Of a stretch of DNA of 64,000 nucleotides, positions 24,737-37,800 are shown piece by piece (position 1 is the first letter of the stretch; every line of letters starts with the position of its first letter). Position numbers and translations under genes: made by a program. A model generated the notes under the pieces. It did no database searches. It was not told where the DNA came from and was given only the letters and a program-made list of their open reading frames with translations. The DNA lies in the NCBI RefSeq assembly GCF_030867145.1, contig NC_134416.1:94713183-94777182 (forward strand), read 5' to 3'. Origin of the DNA: Opisthocomus hoazin (lineage: Eukaryota > Chordata > Aves > Opisthocomiformes > Opisthocomidae).

Positions 24737-27700
24737 GTGAGCATCCCCGGGGACCCCGGCACCCCCCCGGCACCGCTGGGCAGAGCCGTCGGGCGCGGGC
24801 TGGGCGGCACCGCTGCCGTCTGAAGGGGCCCTGGGGACCCGGTGCTGCGGGGTCGGGACCCGGAGGAGAGGGCGAAGCTTCGCCCCGGAGGGCCCTGTTT
24901 GCGGGGAGGGAGAAAGGCTGGGGTTTTGCCACCGCCGGTTCGGAGCTGGGTCTGCCTTCCCCGCGCTTCGCTGGGGAGAGAGAGAGCTAGAGGGTCTTCA
25001 CTCCTCACCGGTGTGTCCGGCGGGGCTAAACCTGCCTCTTCGCTGGGCGGCCCATCCATCCCCTGCGTGTTTCTCACCTGGAGAATAGGGACAACTGTTC
25101 AAAGTTTCTGTTCTCCTTCTTTTCTTTTTGTTTTCCTTTAGCTTGCCCACCCCCTACCCCCCAAAATAGTGTAAGCTTGCTCCCGGTTCCTAGGATGCCA
25201 AGCAGGGCTCAGGGTATTGCTGTGCTAAAATCAGACTTTTCTGAGTTCTCCTGGTGTTTGTTTTGTTGGTGGTGAGCTGTTACTGGGTTTTGTGTTGGTG
25301 TCGGCACAAGGTTGGTGATTCAGGTTTTGCCTGTTAATTAATTGCAGGGACAGAAGTGATCTGCGCTAAATCAGAAGGTGAAAACTTGGGAAACTCGATT
25401 TCCTGGGTGACGTGTAACTGGGATTTATGAGCAGCAGTATTGGAGATCAGCAACAGCAACTCCTCTCACTAGTATTACTACAATTTATACTAAACCTCAG
25501 AATTTTTACTTGTAGTTGGCATAAACAATCTCAAAAAACTTTTCTACAGCTAGTCTGCAACAGGAATGTTTTGCAAGAAAGTCCGAGTGATTTTAGTTGG
25601 GCAACTGACTCGCACATTTGGGTAAAATAAGTGGCCTTTGCACTGAAGATAGTGCAGTCTTTTGGTTTGGGGGCTGTTGGGAGAGGGGCTTTTTTTGTGC
25701 CTTAGAAGTATGTGCTTGATGGACTTTTCTCACACAGTATTTTTACTTTCCCACCAAAGGATTGTTTTTAATACAGATTTTTAGTGATCTGATTGACAGT
25801 AAGCTTCTGCACAAGTGGCAAACAGAGCAAGTTGTATTAGCAGACCCGAGGGAGCAGCAGCCTGTGGCACGGGAGTGGGAGCAAGCAGCATGGGGTAGAA
25901 GTGTTTTACGTCAACTGTTCTGCTCAGGCCAACACACGGTGTAGTTACACTCTTAGTCGGCAACGTGTGAGATCCAAACGCAGGTTATGGGAGGTTTTGA
26001 AGACCCTGTGGCTACGCCTACGCGGTGCGCAAGGTCCAGGCCTGAACTGGACCCCAGCCCCGGCGTTGCATGGCCGCTCGCCGCCGAGGCCTGTTGACGC
26101 GCTGCATCTCAAGCGCGTGACGGTGCGGGAGGCTTGGCCCTGCCGCGCGTGGGGTACGGTTATAGCCAGACCCGGTGCCCACGGCTGTCCCTCCGGGAAG
26201 GGTGGCCTTCCTGGCGGGCAGAGGCTGGGCGGCTGGCTGTGAAGCTGCAGGCATCAGCCCTCGTCCCGCGGCAGCTCCTGCTGCAGAGGGGATCCGAGCG
26301 GGGCTGCGAACGCAGCGAGTTTGTCTGGTCCGACAGCCCTCCCTTCCCCACCCCGCTTCCCCGAAAGCCGGTTGCCCTGCTTTACCTCTCCAGCTTCCCA
26401 GCAAAGAAACAAAGCTGTAGCTTGCATCCAGACTGAAAGTTCCTCTTATTTGTCATACTGTTAAAAAAAGAAGTTTGCTCAAGCAAATATTCCGTGTGAC
26501 CTGAAGTTAAACTTTGACATCAAATTCTGTTTTCTGTATTTTTTGTGAAAGTAAAGAAGTCCTGTAACTCAGCGACTTCTGGAAGCCTCGCGAACGATGT
26601 GGGAAACATGAGCTCAGTTTCGCTCTCTGCCTCCCTGGCAGAAGTGCCCCAATCACAGCGGTACAGAGCAGGACAGCCGGTCTTTTCTGGACAGATGTGA
26701 GTGGGGTGGGAGAAACCTTTCTGCTGGGAAGCTGACACTTCAGGTGTGACCGCAGCCCCAGCATCCCCATGCAGGACATCAGGGCAAAGTCACATGGTTT
26801 TGCAAAGGAAAACCACCTTTTGCAGACAACCTTACCCGACAAAAGGGAACTTTCGCTCAGGTCTTTCACCGCCCTTCCTGTGGAATTTTTGTATTTTTGA
26901 ATTTGTATGTCATAAAAAGTTATTAGACATTATCCATAAACAAAACTTAATTTTACTGCCAAAAAGTAACTGAACGAATGACATACACCACTCCTGCTGA
27001 TGAAATTTTTTTGGTTTCTGAAACTTGTACTGGTGGCTTTCAGCATCTTCTTCACCTGGATAATGTTTGTTTACAATGCTGTCTTGCATGCATTTATTGG
27101 AAAGCTTTCTTTTTTTTATATATTGTGAAGAAATAAGCTGATTTTTTGTTTCTTGTAAGTTTTTGTTTCTTTTCCATGCAGCAGGAGAGAGAAGAAAGAA
27201 TGACTTGCTTTTTGAGAAGTGGGACGGTGAATTCAGGGCTGTCCAACAGAGTGTGTAAACTATTTTCACAATCTTGATCTGATAACCTCTGTTAAGTATG
27301 TGCAGTACAGTTTCAGCTTCACATTTAAATTTTTTTTTCCAAAATAGAATATTTAACAGGTTATAGTAGTAAAACAATGCCATATTTTGATTCTGAAAGT
27401 AATTAACTCACAAAACATAACATGAAGAAGAAGCTGCCTAGTGGTTAAATTGTTTAAATGAATTTGGGTGCAAACAACTGGAGTTTTGCCATTGCTTTGT
27501 TTTTAAATTTTTACCTTGTCCCTAAAGTGTAAATGTATAAATTTCAGATGCAGAAGGAATTATTGCTGAAAATGGTAAGATCCAGAGGTCACCTTACTTA
27601 CTTTCCTCCTTCCTTTTTGTCGAAATACATCAATTCTCTTTTCAGTCAGTTTGCCAAGGCTGGGTAGTGGCCAGCTGCAGAAGCGTATTTTTCCCATGCT

Positions 27701-30700
27701 CTGTTTGCGAGCTGCAGAACCTCCCGCCAGGCACAGGTTTTCACTCAATCCACCTTCCTGCAGTAAACCAGACTCCGCAACACCCGATTTATTAGTCACC
27801 ACATGCAGCCTGAAGACCAGTGCCTTCCCTCTCTCGTTTTCATTACTGTCGAGACAACAGCAGTTTACCTGCCATTGACTGCGTAGGGTCCCCAGAGGGC
27901 TGATCCCCGCACCTCCTGTTGCACTGCTCTCAGTGTAGGGGGTCCCGGCAGACTGGCTTGGTACCGCTTGTTTCCTCTCCTTGCCAAATCCAACACTGAA
28001 GTGTTTGGAAAACAGCTATGACAACATATAATATACCAGTTGTAGGTCATGCAGGGCGGCCTCTCATTCATGAATGCTGACGTATTTACTTGCCTCATGC
28101 TGGCAGTAAAGAGGGATTTGCAGGTATATAGGAGAAAATAAAATTGTGTCTCCGGTGAAATCTCCTCATCTGGCTGAGACCAGAGCGTGATCTGGAAAAC
28201 AACGCTGCTTTTCTCCATGTGCTGTGGGAAATGGTTTTGCCTCCTTACTAGCCACATTTCTAGAATTTCAAGTATTTGCATCTCCGAAGTTTAACACCAC
28301 TTCATATTAAATCTTGCCTGGAAACCAGATTTATATATACTCAGAAAGACAGAGTTGCAAAATCTGGTATTACCTAACCACAGAATGAAAGCAAATTTAG
28401 AAATTTGCCATGACAATAGAGAAGGCAGTAAGGGATGGGAGGGAGAGAGAGAAAAGACGGCCAAGAACATTTCATACCAGATTAAAAATAATCACTGCAG
28501 CTTATCCGTAGAAAGGTTTTGTGCTAACCATCCATGTGGTATAGTCTGTATTAGTAGATATTCGGTAACTCTGTATTTTAGAGTTGATATATGTGCGAAA
28601 ACACTCTGTTGTAGTCTTTTTCAGCTTTGCATTTTTTGTGTCATTGTTCAGTGAATCTTTCATCCAGTTCCATGGATAGCTAGGAACCAATCTGCAATTA
28701 AACAGTTTATTGCAGTAAGTATACGGTTATGTAGTGGAGATCGTATATTTGTGATCTTTGTTTCGCCCCCTAAAAAGGTGTGAAGACAAAAGAATCGATG
28801 TGGCTCAGCTTGTGAGCTTTTTCTTCTCCTTTCAGGAAATATTCCTCAATCCGTACGTAAGCACAGTTGTCTCTTGCTGTTGATGCTTTACACAGGATGC
28901 TGTTGATCAGTACTGTTCTGGAGTAAGTTTTCCTCTGAGGCGTGGTGGTTCTGCAGCTCTGTCACCAAGTGGGCCTGGATGTGTTTGTTTTTTTGTTCTC
29001 TCCTTTTTCTGCTGAAGGAAGAAAGCAGAGTTTTGAAGGTTATTGGTGTTCTTCTTGATCTAATTTTCTTTTGAGTTCCCCTCTCATGATGCTTAGTGCA
29101 AAAAGCAAATGAAGAATTACCTGGGGAGGGACAGTGATGCAGCAAAGGCCTGGAAGTTGCTGTTACTGAATAAACAAAAATAAAGTAGTGATGTCTTGAC
29201 TAGAAACCTACTTGAAAAGCTTGTGGGAATGTAGGGTTGTGCCAACTGTGGAAGTAAGCCCAGAGAAACAGGAGCAGGAGAGAAGTTTCCTGGGGGGCGG
29301 CTCACGCCATGGTGTAGTGCGTGCATTAGGAAGATGGCTTCCCTGCTTCTCTCTCCTCAGCAGAGAGCAGTGGGTTTCTCCAGAAGGTGATTCAGGCACC
29401 TGTGCTATGCTCGTGCTGCGGTTGCTGTCCGCTCACCCCTGCCAAAGGGCCTCCCTCTGCTGATTTTTGAGAGAGTTTGCGGAGTCTGAGTGCATGAGAC
29501 ATCATTTGGGCACCGTGTGTACCTCCTGAAGTGGACATGTTGCCTTGGAGAGCATCAGAGAGCGACCCCCCGAATCGAATGGGGATGTTTCTTTGAAGGC
29601 AGCCTAGGTTTGTTTGTGTGTTGCCGGCGGTAAAAGGACATTTTGGAACGGCGTCACTCACCCAGTCTCCTTACTCGACCCATGACAGCATTGGAGGCAT
29701 CACACATGTCGTGGTCTCCCCGCCCAACGCTGCAGACAGCTCCTCAGCAAGGCAGAGCATCCCACACGCTTTATACGGCCTCAGCGAGACGGCCTCAGGC
29801 AGCTCAGCTTGTTTAGGGAGCGTTACCCTGCAGGGTTTTTCACAGACAGATGTGCAGTGAATCCTCCGTGGAGTTGATGCCTGCATTTGCCTTTGCCAAA
29901 GGGCTGTGTTCCTAAAATTGCGGCCGACTGAGGAGGACAAGGAGCCAGTAGTTCAGTTCCTGCTCCCTTGGGTGAGGCAACATTGTGCTGGATAATGTCT
30001 TTCCAGAAAACCGTGTCACAGAAAGTGCCAGAGCTTGTGTAAAACTCCGTTTACCTGTTTTTATTATTTTTGTTATCTCCACAATGCTAACTTGTAACAA
30101 TAAAAAGTGAGGAGTGCAGCATTTTGTGGTGAGGGATAAAGATCTCCCTGGCACATACTGCTTGTCAGTTGTCATGCAGCATAGCGTAAGTCATCCCACG
30201 TCAGAAGAAGGATTTGAAGAATGTCATCTGCTACAGTGCTGGGAATCTTTTTTGTATTTTCCTAGGCAGTTTCAGTTCCCTCATATTTTCTGGTACAATA
30301 TATTCTCATGGGAGGGACTGCAATGAAACTTAACATCATGACACTAAACCATGAAAGGGAATTTTTTAAGGTGGAAATAGTTTTTAAAAGACCCTAATGG
30401 CAAAAGTAATCTAGCTTAGATCCTTCAAAAAAGTACAGAAATACCCAGATGCACTAAAAAAAAGCCCCTGGAAATCCATGTGTTTTCAAAAAGGAAGTGA
30501 GCAAGGCAAGGAACAGTAGACGTCAAAATACAGAAGCTGCTCAAGACAAATTGGGAACCCTTCAAACACTGTGATTACAACTCAAGGGAAGCCATCAGAA
30601 AGGAACAGGGAGAACATGGAAGATAGGAAGCTTGTTGGCTGAGAGGGAATTCAGCGAGCTGACCAGAGCATGGACCAGATTGGTACAGACGGGCGCGCAG

Positions 30701-33700
30701 AGGCGTTGTCGGAAGAGCGTGAGCAGGTTCGCTGTCTGCCTTTGTCTGAAGTGCGAGGTCAGTAATGCCTTTTTCAATCTGGCACAAGAACATATCCTTT
30801 GAAGTAACTCAACTGAAGAAGACATGTATGCACAGATCATGATTTCTGTGGATTAAAGAGAACAATTAATAAGGGCCGTGAGGGGGCTTAGGTGTAAAGG
30901 ATGGAAATGCAGGTCTTTAGCAGACTACTGGAAACGTGTGACCAGACCTGCCGCATCCTCCATGCAGTTGACAGGGACTTGGTGTCACAAGCAGCGTTAG
31001 CCAACAGACGTAACTCTTACTAAAATTCATAGATACAAATTTGAAGACCTCATCAAGATGAGAAAGTTGTACAAGTTTAATCTGGTTTCAAGGGATGCGG
31101 CTTTTAGAAAAAACGGATGAAGAGAAGTTTCCATGAAGAACTTTGACAGATTGCTTAATGCAAAGTGTATGGAACAGGAGCGATGTTTTTAGCTGGTGGC
31201 AGCCCAGAAGTAAAGGTTGTAGCAATCTTCTGTTCTAGTTTAAGTGGTGTTTCACGTTAGTATCTTAAATCAAGTATGTGGACTTGCAGAGCTCCTCAGA
31301 GATGCGGGGAAGATCCTGGTTACTCAGCTGAGCACAGATTGACTCTAGATGTAATAAAATATAGCTGCATTTAAAATCTAATCATAGTCTAACAAGACTG
31401 GGTGCATGGGACATCTGTCATCAATAATTATGACATCTATAATGGTGTCTTTAATAGAATATGTCTGTAACACAGGTAAGAAGTGTGACCTTGGGATGCC
31501 TTGCCGCGTTTTTCCAGGAGAATCTTTCAGGTTTATTTCACAGTGCACAATGTGACACTGCTAATTCCTTCATGCCATTAGGAAATGAAAATTTATATTC
31601 TCATGGAGGAATTACTCAAGAAGGAATATTAGCACTAATTTTCTCCCTTAAAGGTTCTTAAGATCCTTTCCCTGAAATTTTATTGAGGCATAAAATGCCC
31701 TCCAAAATTCAAGATTTAGATAAAATTTGGTTTCTTGTAGCTTGGTATTTTAAAAGAGTTATTTGGAAGTAATGCATAAATATTATAAATAGGCAAATTC
31801 CAACAAAAATCCCTTTTGATGTTGAATGTGCAAGAAAGAGTACGTTTAAAAGAACTTCAGAGGGAGAAAGGAGCTTCAGAAAAGTCCATGAAGAGCAATT
31901 GTCTTTAGAAAAGTCAGGTTTAAATGCTGCAATAAAGGAGGTGCAAAAACACAATGGCATTGCTCTCCTCCTTGCTTATGGTGGGACTGAAGACTCCCAT
32001 GTAGAAGACTTAGGTTTTCAACTGCTGCCTGATACAGGGTAAGAAAGCTCTAGAAGCATCCTGGGATGTGGAAAAGAAACTTTGCTGTCTATCCCAGATA
32101 TCTTGTATCTTCTTATAGCAGGAAACGAGCTATTTTTAGTAATTTCTTCCTGGTTCTGCTTTACCTCCCTACTATTGCTCTAAATGTGAGCATTGCAGTT
32201 CTGGCTTTTCAGCGCCATACAATGCTATCTCGCACAACAGCTTTGGTAGTGTCAAAGGTGCCTTAAAACTGGACCTCTCCAAAAAGATCTGTGAATTCTC
32301 ATTACTGTAAGGGGCTGCAGAAGTAGCTGCTGGTTGATGTTGCTTGGTGGCTTCAGGGTGGACTCAGAGAAGTGGGCTGTTCTCTGCTCGCTCCTGTGGG
32401 GCTCATTGCTTATGGAGGGGTGGCCTGGCTCTGGACCGAGAGTCCACAGAGGCAGAGCCGAACGTGCTGCTCCTTTCCAGGGTATAACCACGTCTGTGAC
32501 AGAGTTTGTGTGGCCTGAAATCTGTCAGAGGTGTTCAGTCCTTCTTCCTGGAGAGGGAGAAGGCAGGAACTTCTTTAAAGGGATGGGCACTCGAGTTTCA
32601 GTTCTATTTCCAGTTCACTCCTCAGCAGAAACCAACCACAAAACTTGGAGCTCAAAAGCTATTTTGGGTATGAAGAAGTTTAAAAGGGGTGATTTTAGAA
32701 ACCCCACATCTGGGATGTGGGCAGCAGGGCTGCTGCAACTTCAGAATCAAAAGTAGAGTACTTCTTTTAGTACAACACTACACAGAGGTTCACAATCCCA
32801 AAAGCCTGCAGTTGCTGTTCTTGCTGCTCTTTAGGTTTTCCATGCTGTATCTATGTTCATTAGCAGATTTTGTCTTTTTTTAAAGAGGATATGATGAGAC
32901 CAAAACTGAAACAAGCTCTAGCTCCGTGCTGTTTTGTGGTGGTATTCAGCCATTCCTTTCTGAGCTGTTCAATCAGCGTCAGTGTCCAGTGACATGTATA
33001 AAGAACGTGTGACTATATGGAGAACCCCGGCATTGTTTTGATCCCAGAGCTCTGCTGATGCCTGACACACCAACATGCACGCTAGTGGAAGTGACTCATC
33101 TCTGGGCACTGTTGTTCTTCCACCTTCCCCTCCTTGAGGGCTAAGACTTCTGACCTACAGAAAAAAAAAATGTAGTTTTCCGTAGTGCTTCTCCATGAAC
33201 CTAAGGCAGCACAAATGCTTGGGCTGAGGGGTATTTTAAATCTTTGGGTGAGGAGTGCTCCTCGAATTAGGATACTACCCTGTGTAGAAATCACGTTTCA
33301 GGCCTTGTGCCTGACCTGAAACAAAGTGTATGCCAGTACTGTTTCTCAGGACGAAAATGGAAGTTGAAACAGGCGGGACTGCTGAGAAACACCTGATTGC
33401 TCTGAAAAACTGGGTCCTGTTGACTTTCGGTAGCCCGTAGGAGCTACCACGCTTCAAGTGTGCTGGGAAAGGAAGTCAATCCAAAAGCCCCTGAATTCCC
33501 AAATTCTTCATCTCCAGGCTAAGTACCAGCAAGCCGTTGTCTGGTACTTCGTCTATCAAGGCTTTAGGTCTCGAGGCAGGGTCTCTGGGGAAAAAAGAAT
33601 AAATGTTCCTGTCTCAGGTACTGGGCTCAGAGCTGTCTCCTAAGAAGCACCACAAGAGCGGTGGATTCGGATGCCGGCTGCGAGGGACAGCAGGTCCCCA

Positions 33701-34445
33701 GTGCCACATCTTTCAGCATCATCAAGAGTTTAACTCTGAGCTCCCTTCGCATCCGCTGGCCCTGCAGGCGCTGGGAGTGGTGGTGCGGGCTGTGGCTCCT
33801 GGAGGACCAGAGTCAGCAGTGGAAGGGCAGGGATGGGGACGCTCAGCCCCTCGCTGGGTAGTGCCCTTGTCAGGGATGTGAGACTTGCCTGTTTTTTCAC
33901 TTGGTCTGGCTTGTTGCTGAGTTTCAGGGGGCGTTTCAAAAAGGATTTTGAAATATGTGTTAACATTCACTTTTGCATCTGACACAGGAACCGCTTGTCG
34001 TCAGATTACTTTTAGTCACAGGGTCTGGTGTATGTGCTTGGAAATAATATAAACTATGAAATAAAAACTAACAAATGTTGAACAAGGAATGCAGGTAACC
34101 AAAATATCTGTTTGGATCTATCCAGATGTTTCAGCAGGTACTATTGCATTCAAAATCTGTTGTATGGCTCAAGAAGAGATAGACTGAAAGATAAAAAAAC
34201 CCCCAAAGACTCATTATACATTTTGGTAATGATTATTGTGTAACACAGACCAGCAAAAATCAGGTGACTTATTGTAATGCTGTTACATGTTGGTAGTACT
34301 TAGTCTTCACAGAGGAATGATAGTAAGACTGAGTAGTAACTCTTGTATGACTTTACAGGTGTTGGTTGCACTGTGCCAGATGAGCCTAATGTGCATCAGG
34401 TTTATTTTAAATTGCATTTCATTTAAACCCTTTTTTCTGGAGAAA
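24737..34445 (+). other. ANKRD33B intron 1, first segment
   Basis: The intron begins with the donor gtgagc. CpG density falls off after about 25.0 kb. A second, weaker GC-rich patch lies at about 25.98-26.40 kb and could be an intronic regulatory element. On the minus strand, exon-like open blocks occur at 27602-27995, 28090-28221, 28529-28691 and 28892-29120. Only some are mutually in phase, and none resembles a known protein. No repeat of known family was recognised in this segment. Confidence 0.45.
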
Positions 34446-34832
34446 AGCTTGGAGAAGAGAAGGCTGCGGGAGAGACCTGATTGCAGCCTTTCAGTACTTA
34501 AAGGGAGCCTATAGGAAAGATGGGGACAGAATTTTTAGTAGAGACAGCAGTGATAGGACGAGGGGTAATGGTTTTAAACTAAAACAGGGTAGGTTTAGGC
34601 TGGATACAAGGAAGAAATTCTTTACAATGAGGGTTGTGAAACACTGGAACGGCTTGCCCAGAGAGGTAGTGGAGGCCCCATCCCTGGAAACATTCGAGAC
34701 CAGGTTGGACGGGGCTCTGAGCAACCTGATCTAGTTAGCAGTGTCCCTGCTCGCTGCGAGGGTTTGGACTAGATGACCTCTAGGGGTCCTTTCCGACCCA
34801 AAACTTTCTATGATTCTAAGATTCTATGATTC
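34446..34832 (+). mobile_element. CR1 LINE 3' end (copy 5) in ANKRD33B intron 1
   Basis: About 390 bp are closely similar to copy 1, starting at the [24 protein letters not shown] region and ending in attcta-type 8-mers (34807-34832). One extra base relative to copy 1 (ctgcgggagagacc against ttgcggggagacc) shifts the frame near the 5' edge. The ORF2 stop TAG after LSNLI is intact here, unlike in copy 1. Orientation is the same as the host gene. Both copies belong to the attctatg-tailed subfamily group, distinct from the younger attctgtg copies further on. Confidence 0.92.
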
Positions 34833-37800
34833 TTCCTCTAAAGAAAAGTGATACATGATCACCAACTCAATTCACTGTTAATTTTGACATAAGTTGATTT
34901 GGAAAGGGTGAGCAGCCTTTTGCTTGTAGAAAATCCGTCTGGATGAGCATGGGTTGTGTGTGCGTTGCCAGAGGAAATTATCTCTGGCACGAGAGCAAGT
35001 GTGTGGCTCAGCTCACGTCCACCCTACTCAGAGTCAGCCACTCCGGAGTGGAGCAATGATGTCCACACAGCCAGCACTTGGCCTGGGTATGCTCTGAACC
35101 CCAGGTGGTTCTCCTAATTCGTCGGGTTTTTTTAGGCTTTTCAATTCAGAGTACCCAAACTGGCATCGCTTGTTGTGTCATGGTTTTGGAAATGGTTAAC
35201 TACACCGTTACTAAAATTGGTATGATACCTATTTGCACATGCTATACACTTATTTCAGGTATGACCAGATAGCTTTCAGGTAGGATAACATAGCTAATAT
35301 GATGCTCTGTTTTTTCCCAAATTAGTGGTTTTGTCATCATTTTCAGTACCTTTTCCAATTCTCATACTTTGTTTATACAAGCAATTTTGTTCTGGGTAGT
35401 TTTTTGGCAATTAACATAAAAACTATATTGCCTGCTGAAAATTGTTCTTCCTATATCACCTGTTGCTGCGCTGTGGAATTAGGTTTAACTTTTGTGGCTG
35501 AGGTATAGTGGCACAAAGGCCACTTAGTAAAAACTGCTGGTAGGCTTTTTAAGTAGAAAAGAAAATCTCCGGAGGATGTGAAAGCAGTGAAGAACTCCCA
35601 TGGGCTTTATTGCAGACAGGAGTTCACCTTTAATGTTTTCATAAATAACATTACTCTCAGAAGGTTACCCTTTTAAATTATTTTAAATGTTACGCCACAT
35701 AGGTTTGAATTTAGCCATGTCTAAGGGTTCTTTCATTAAAAACAAAACCGAGAACCCTTCAACCTAGGCTAAATATAATCCTGTAGCATACCCAGTGTGT
35801 CACAAGAAGAAATAATTAAGTACCGTAGGAAGAGGGTGGTTGTCACAGAGTCTGTAGTTGCACATCTGGTGGTGAATTAGCAATTCAAATTGTATCCACT
35901 GTGGGAAAAACCCACAATGTGGAAATGGTTCCCATTTTTCAATTCTATTATTTTCTGTTCTGTCTTAAATTCCACGGGGAGCAATTTGAAACCAAGCTGC
36001 TGCAAACCGGGAATGACTCACGGTCGGGCTTTTGTTGCTTCACGCGTTTGGATACGTAACCTTTTGAGCCTGATCCTGTAGCACCCTCTCACACGTGCGA
36101 GGGTTTTCTTTTCGGCCTTTTGCCTTTCTGCCTCGTAGCAGGTGAGGCCCTGACTCCGGGGCAGCTGGTGTGTGGACAGACCGACCGCTGATGGCGAGGG
36201 ACCCTGCCAGCAGCCACCACAGCTCAGAGCTGGGCCCTCGGGGAAGTTTTGCCTCTCTTTCTGCTGGAGAGGCAGGCCTGCACGTAAGCCATTGTTATTA
36301 GTTTTCTGAAGTGGATAAGTGACAGATAACTGAATGTATTAAATACATACGTAAAAGCAGCCTTTCAGGGCATATTTGGCTTTTTTTTGTTGTTTTTTTA
36401 AGAAAACCTAGTTATCTTGCTATTTGTAGCTCACACAAAAAAGTCTCGGCACACCTGTTTACCATTTGCTTGGGAAACAGGGGAAGGGTAGCCATGTATT
36501 CATAAAAGTGCCTTTAGATGTGTGTGAAACGAAGGGGAAGACTGTCTTTGGAAGGCAGTAAGGTACTTCTGCACATCTGGAAGTATCGTGTAGGTTTGAT
36601 AAAGGTTTCAAGAGAAGGCAGAGTCAAAGCTCAGGTCCATAAAGGAGTTAATTTAAAATATTTTTCTTTCCGCAAAGACAGCTTTTCTCTAAAGAGCATG
36701 AAATAGCAATAGCTTCTTAGACAAAGAGTATAGAATAACAGGTATTGGCCGGTTTTAGAAAACGAAATACCACAAATGTTCATGAAACCTTAGTGTTTAG
36801 ACTTAGAGAGCCACTCTGAGCGAGTGAAGAATGCGAACGCCGTAAAGGAGTTTCCTGGTTGTGCTGAGACAAGCGGTACGGTGCAGTAAATGCCGGGATG
36901 CGCGGAGCGACGGCAGCCGGAGGAAAGCTTCGTCACGGAAGCATCAGGCCGTTCCCCCGCCGTGCTGCAGACCTGTTGTCACCCCCACGCTAGGCGAGCC
37001 CCATCTGTGCTGGGCAGCCTGGCCATCTCGGAGGCTCTGCTCTGCAGCCCTGCTCCCCCTGAGCTCCCCATGTGGAAACACCAGCCGGGAATAAAGCCTG
37101 CGTCGGTCCTGGAGGGCCAGCTGGTTGGGGGGTGAGACCGTCTGCCGTTGCGTGGGTGACTGGGAAGGAGAACACGCAATTTCATGGTCCCTGGGAACAG
37201 GGTGAATGCGTCTTCCTCGTACGCCAGGGAGAGGAAATCAGCGCGATGCCCCCGACAGGGGCTGTCCTCCAGCCCGCAAGCGGTGTCTGTGCGGAAAGGT
37301 TTGGGAGGCTCTGGGGTCCCCTGTCAACCTCCCGCCAGCACCAGCCAGTGTTTTGCCGGGCTGCGTCCTGCCGCCGTTTACGGAGGGTGGGACTGGATCT
37401 TCCTTGCCTCCTACTTATCACATATAGAAAGGAGGCTGTTGTTAGCTGTGCTTGGTTTTACTGCTCTATGGGCATTTCCCAGCCCGGAGAATTCTTCCTC
37501 TCGTGAGGACGCAAAAGGGGTGCCCATGTGTGGAGATACCCATGAGCAGAACTGCCTGCGGAATAGGAGCCTGAACTGAGTACTAGGAACGTGATAACCT
37601 TGCTAGCACCTTGAATTAAAACAGCACGTGTGTGGTTTATTGACGTCAGGTGTCTCGGTGCATTTACAATGTTTATCTCCATACAAGTTCCCATGAAGTG
37701 TACTGGATCCATTACATATATGGGGAAAGCTCCCTGCCCAAGCAAGATAATTAAATGTGACAGGCAAGAGCTGCCTGACCAACTTAGGCCTGTTGCAATA

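Larger units (their letters stand above)
23560..24980 (+). promoter_or_regulatory. CpG island and probable ANKRD33B promoter / 5' UTR
   Basis: From about 23560 the sequence changes abruptly to GC-rich, CpG-dense DNA with many CCGCCC/GGGCGG-type boxes and C-homopolymers (for example around 24186-24200). It stays so through exon 1 and about 250 bp into intron 1. No TATA box is evident just upstream of the start codon, which fits a dispersed CpG-island promoter. The transcription start is not determinable from sequence. If it lies before 24128, the 5' UTR carries a short upstream ORF (ATG at 24128, stop TGA at 24161-24163, 11 codons) that could dampen translation. The long open frames on both strands here are a by-product of few A/T-rich stop codons. 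Confidence 0.75.

Noticed and set aside
24511..24990. 159-codon + strand open frame shifted relative to exon 1
   Set aside because: It is an out-of-frame shadow of exon 1 running into intron 1; its Gly-rich run is the GAG repeat in another frame.
29671..29940. Minus-strand open frame followed by a good donor (GA|gtaagg)
   Set aside because: The acceptor is good, but I could not connect it in phase to the blocks at 28.9-29.1 kb without choosing weak sites; the GC content makes open frames likely.
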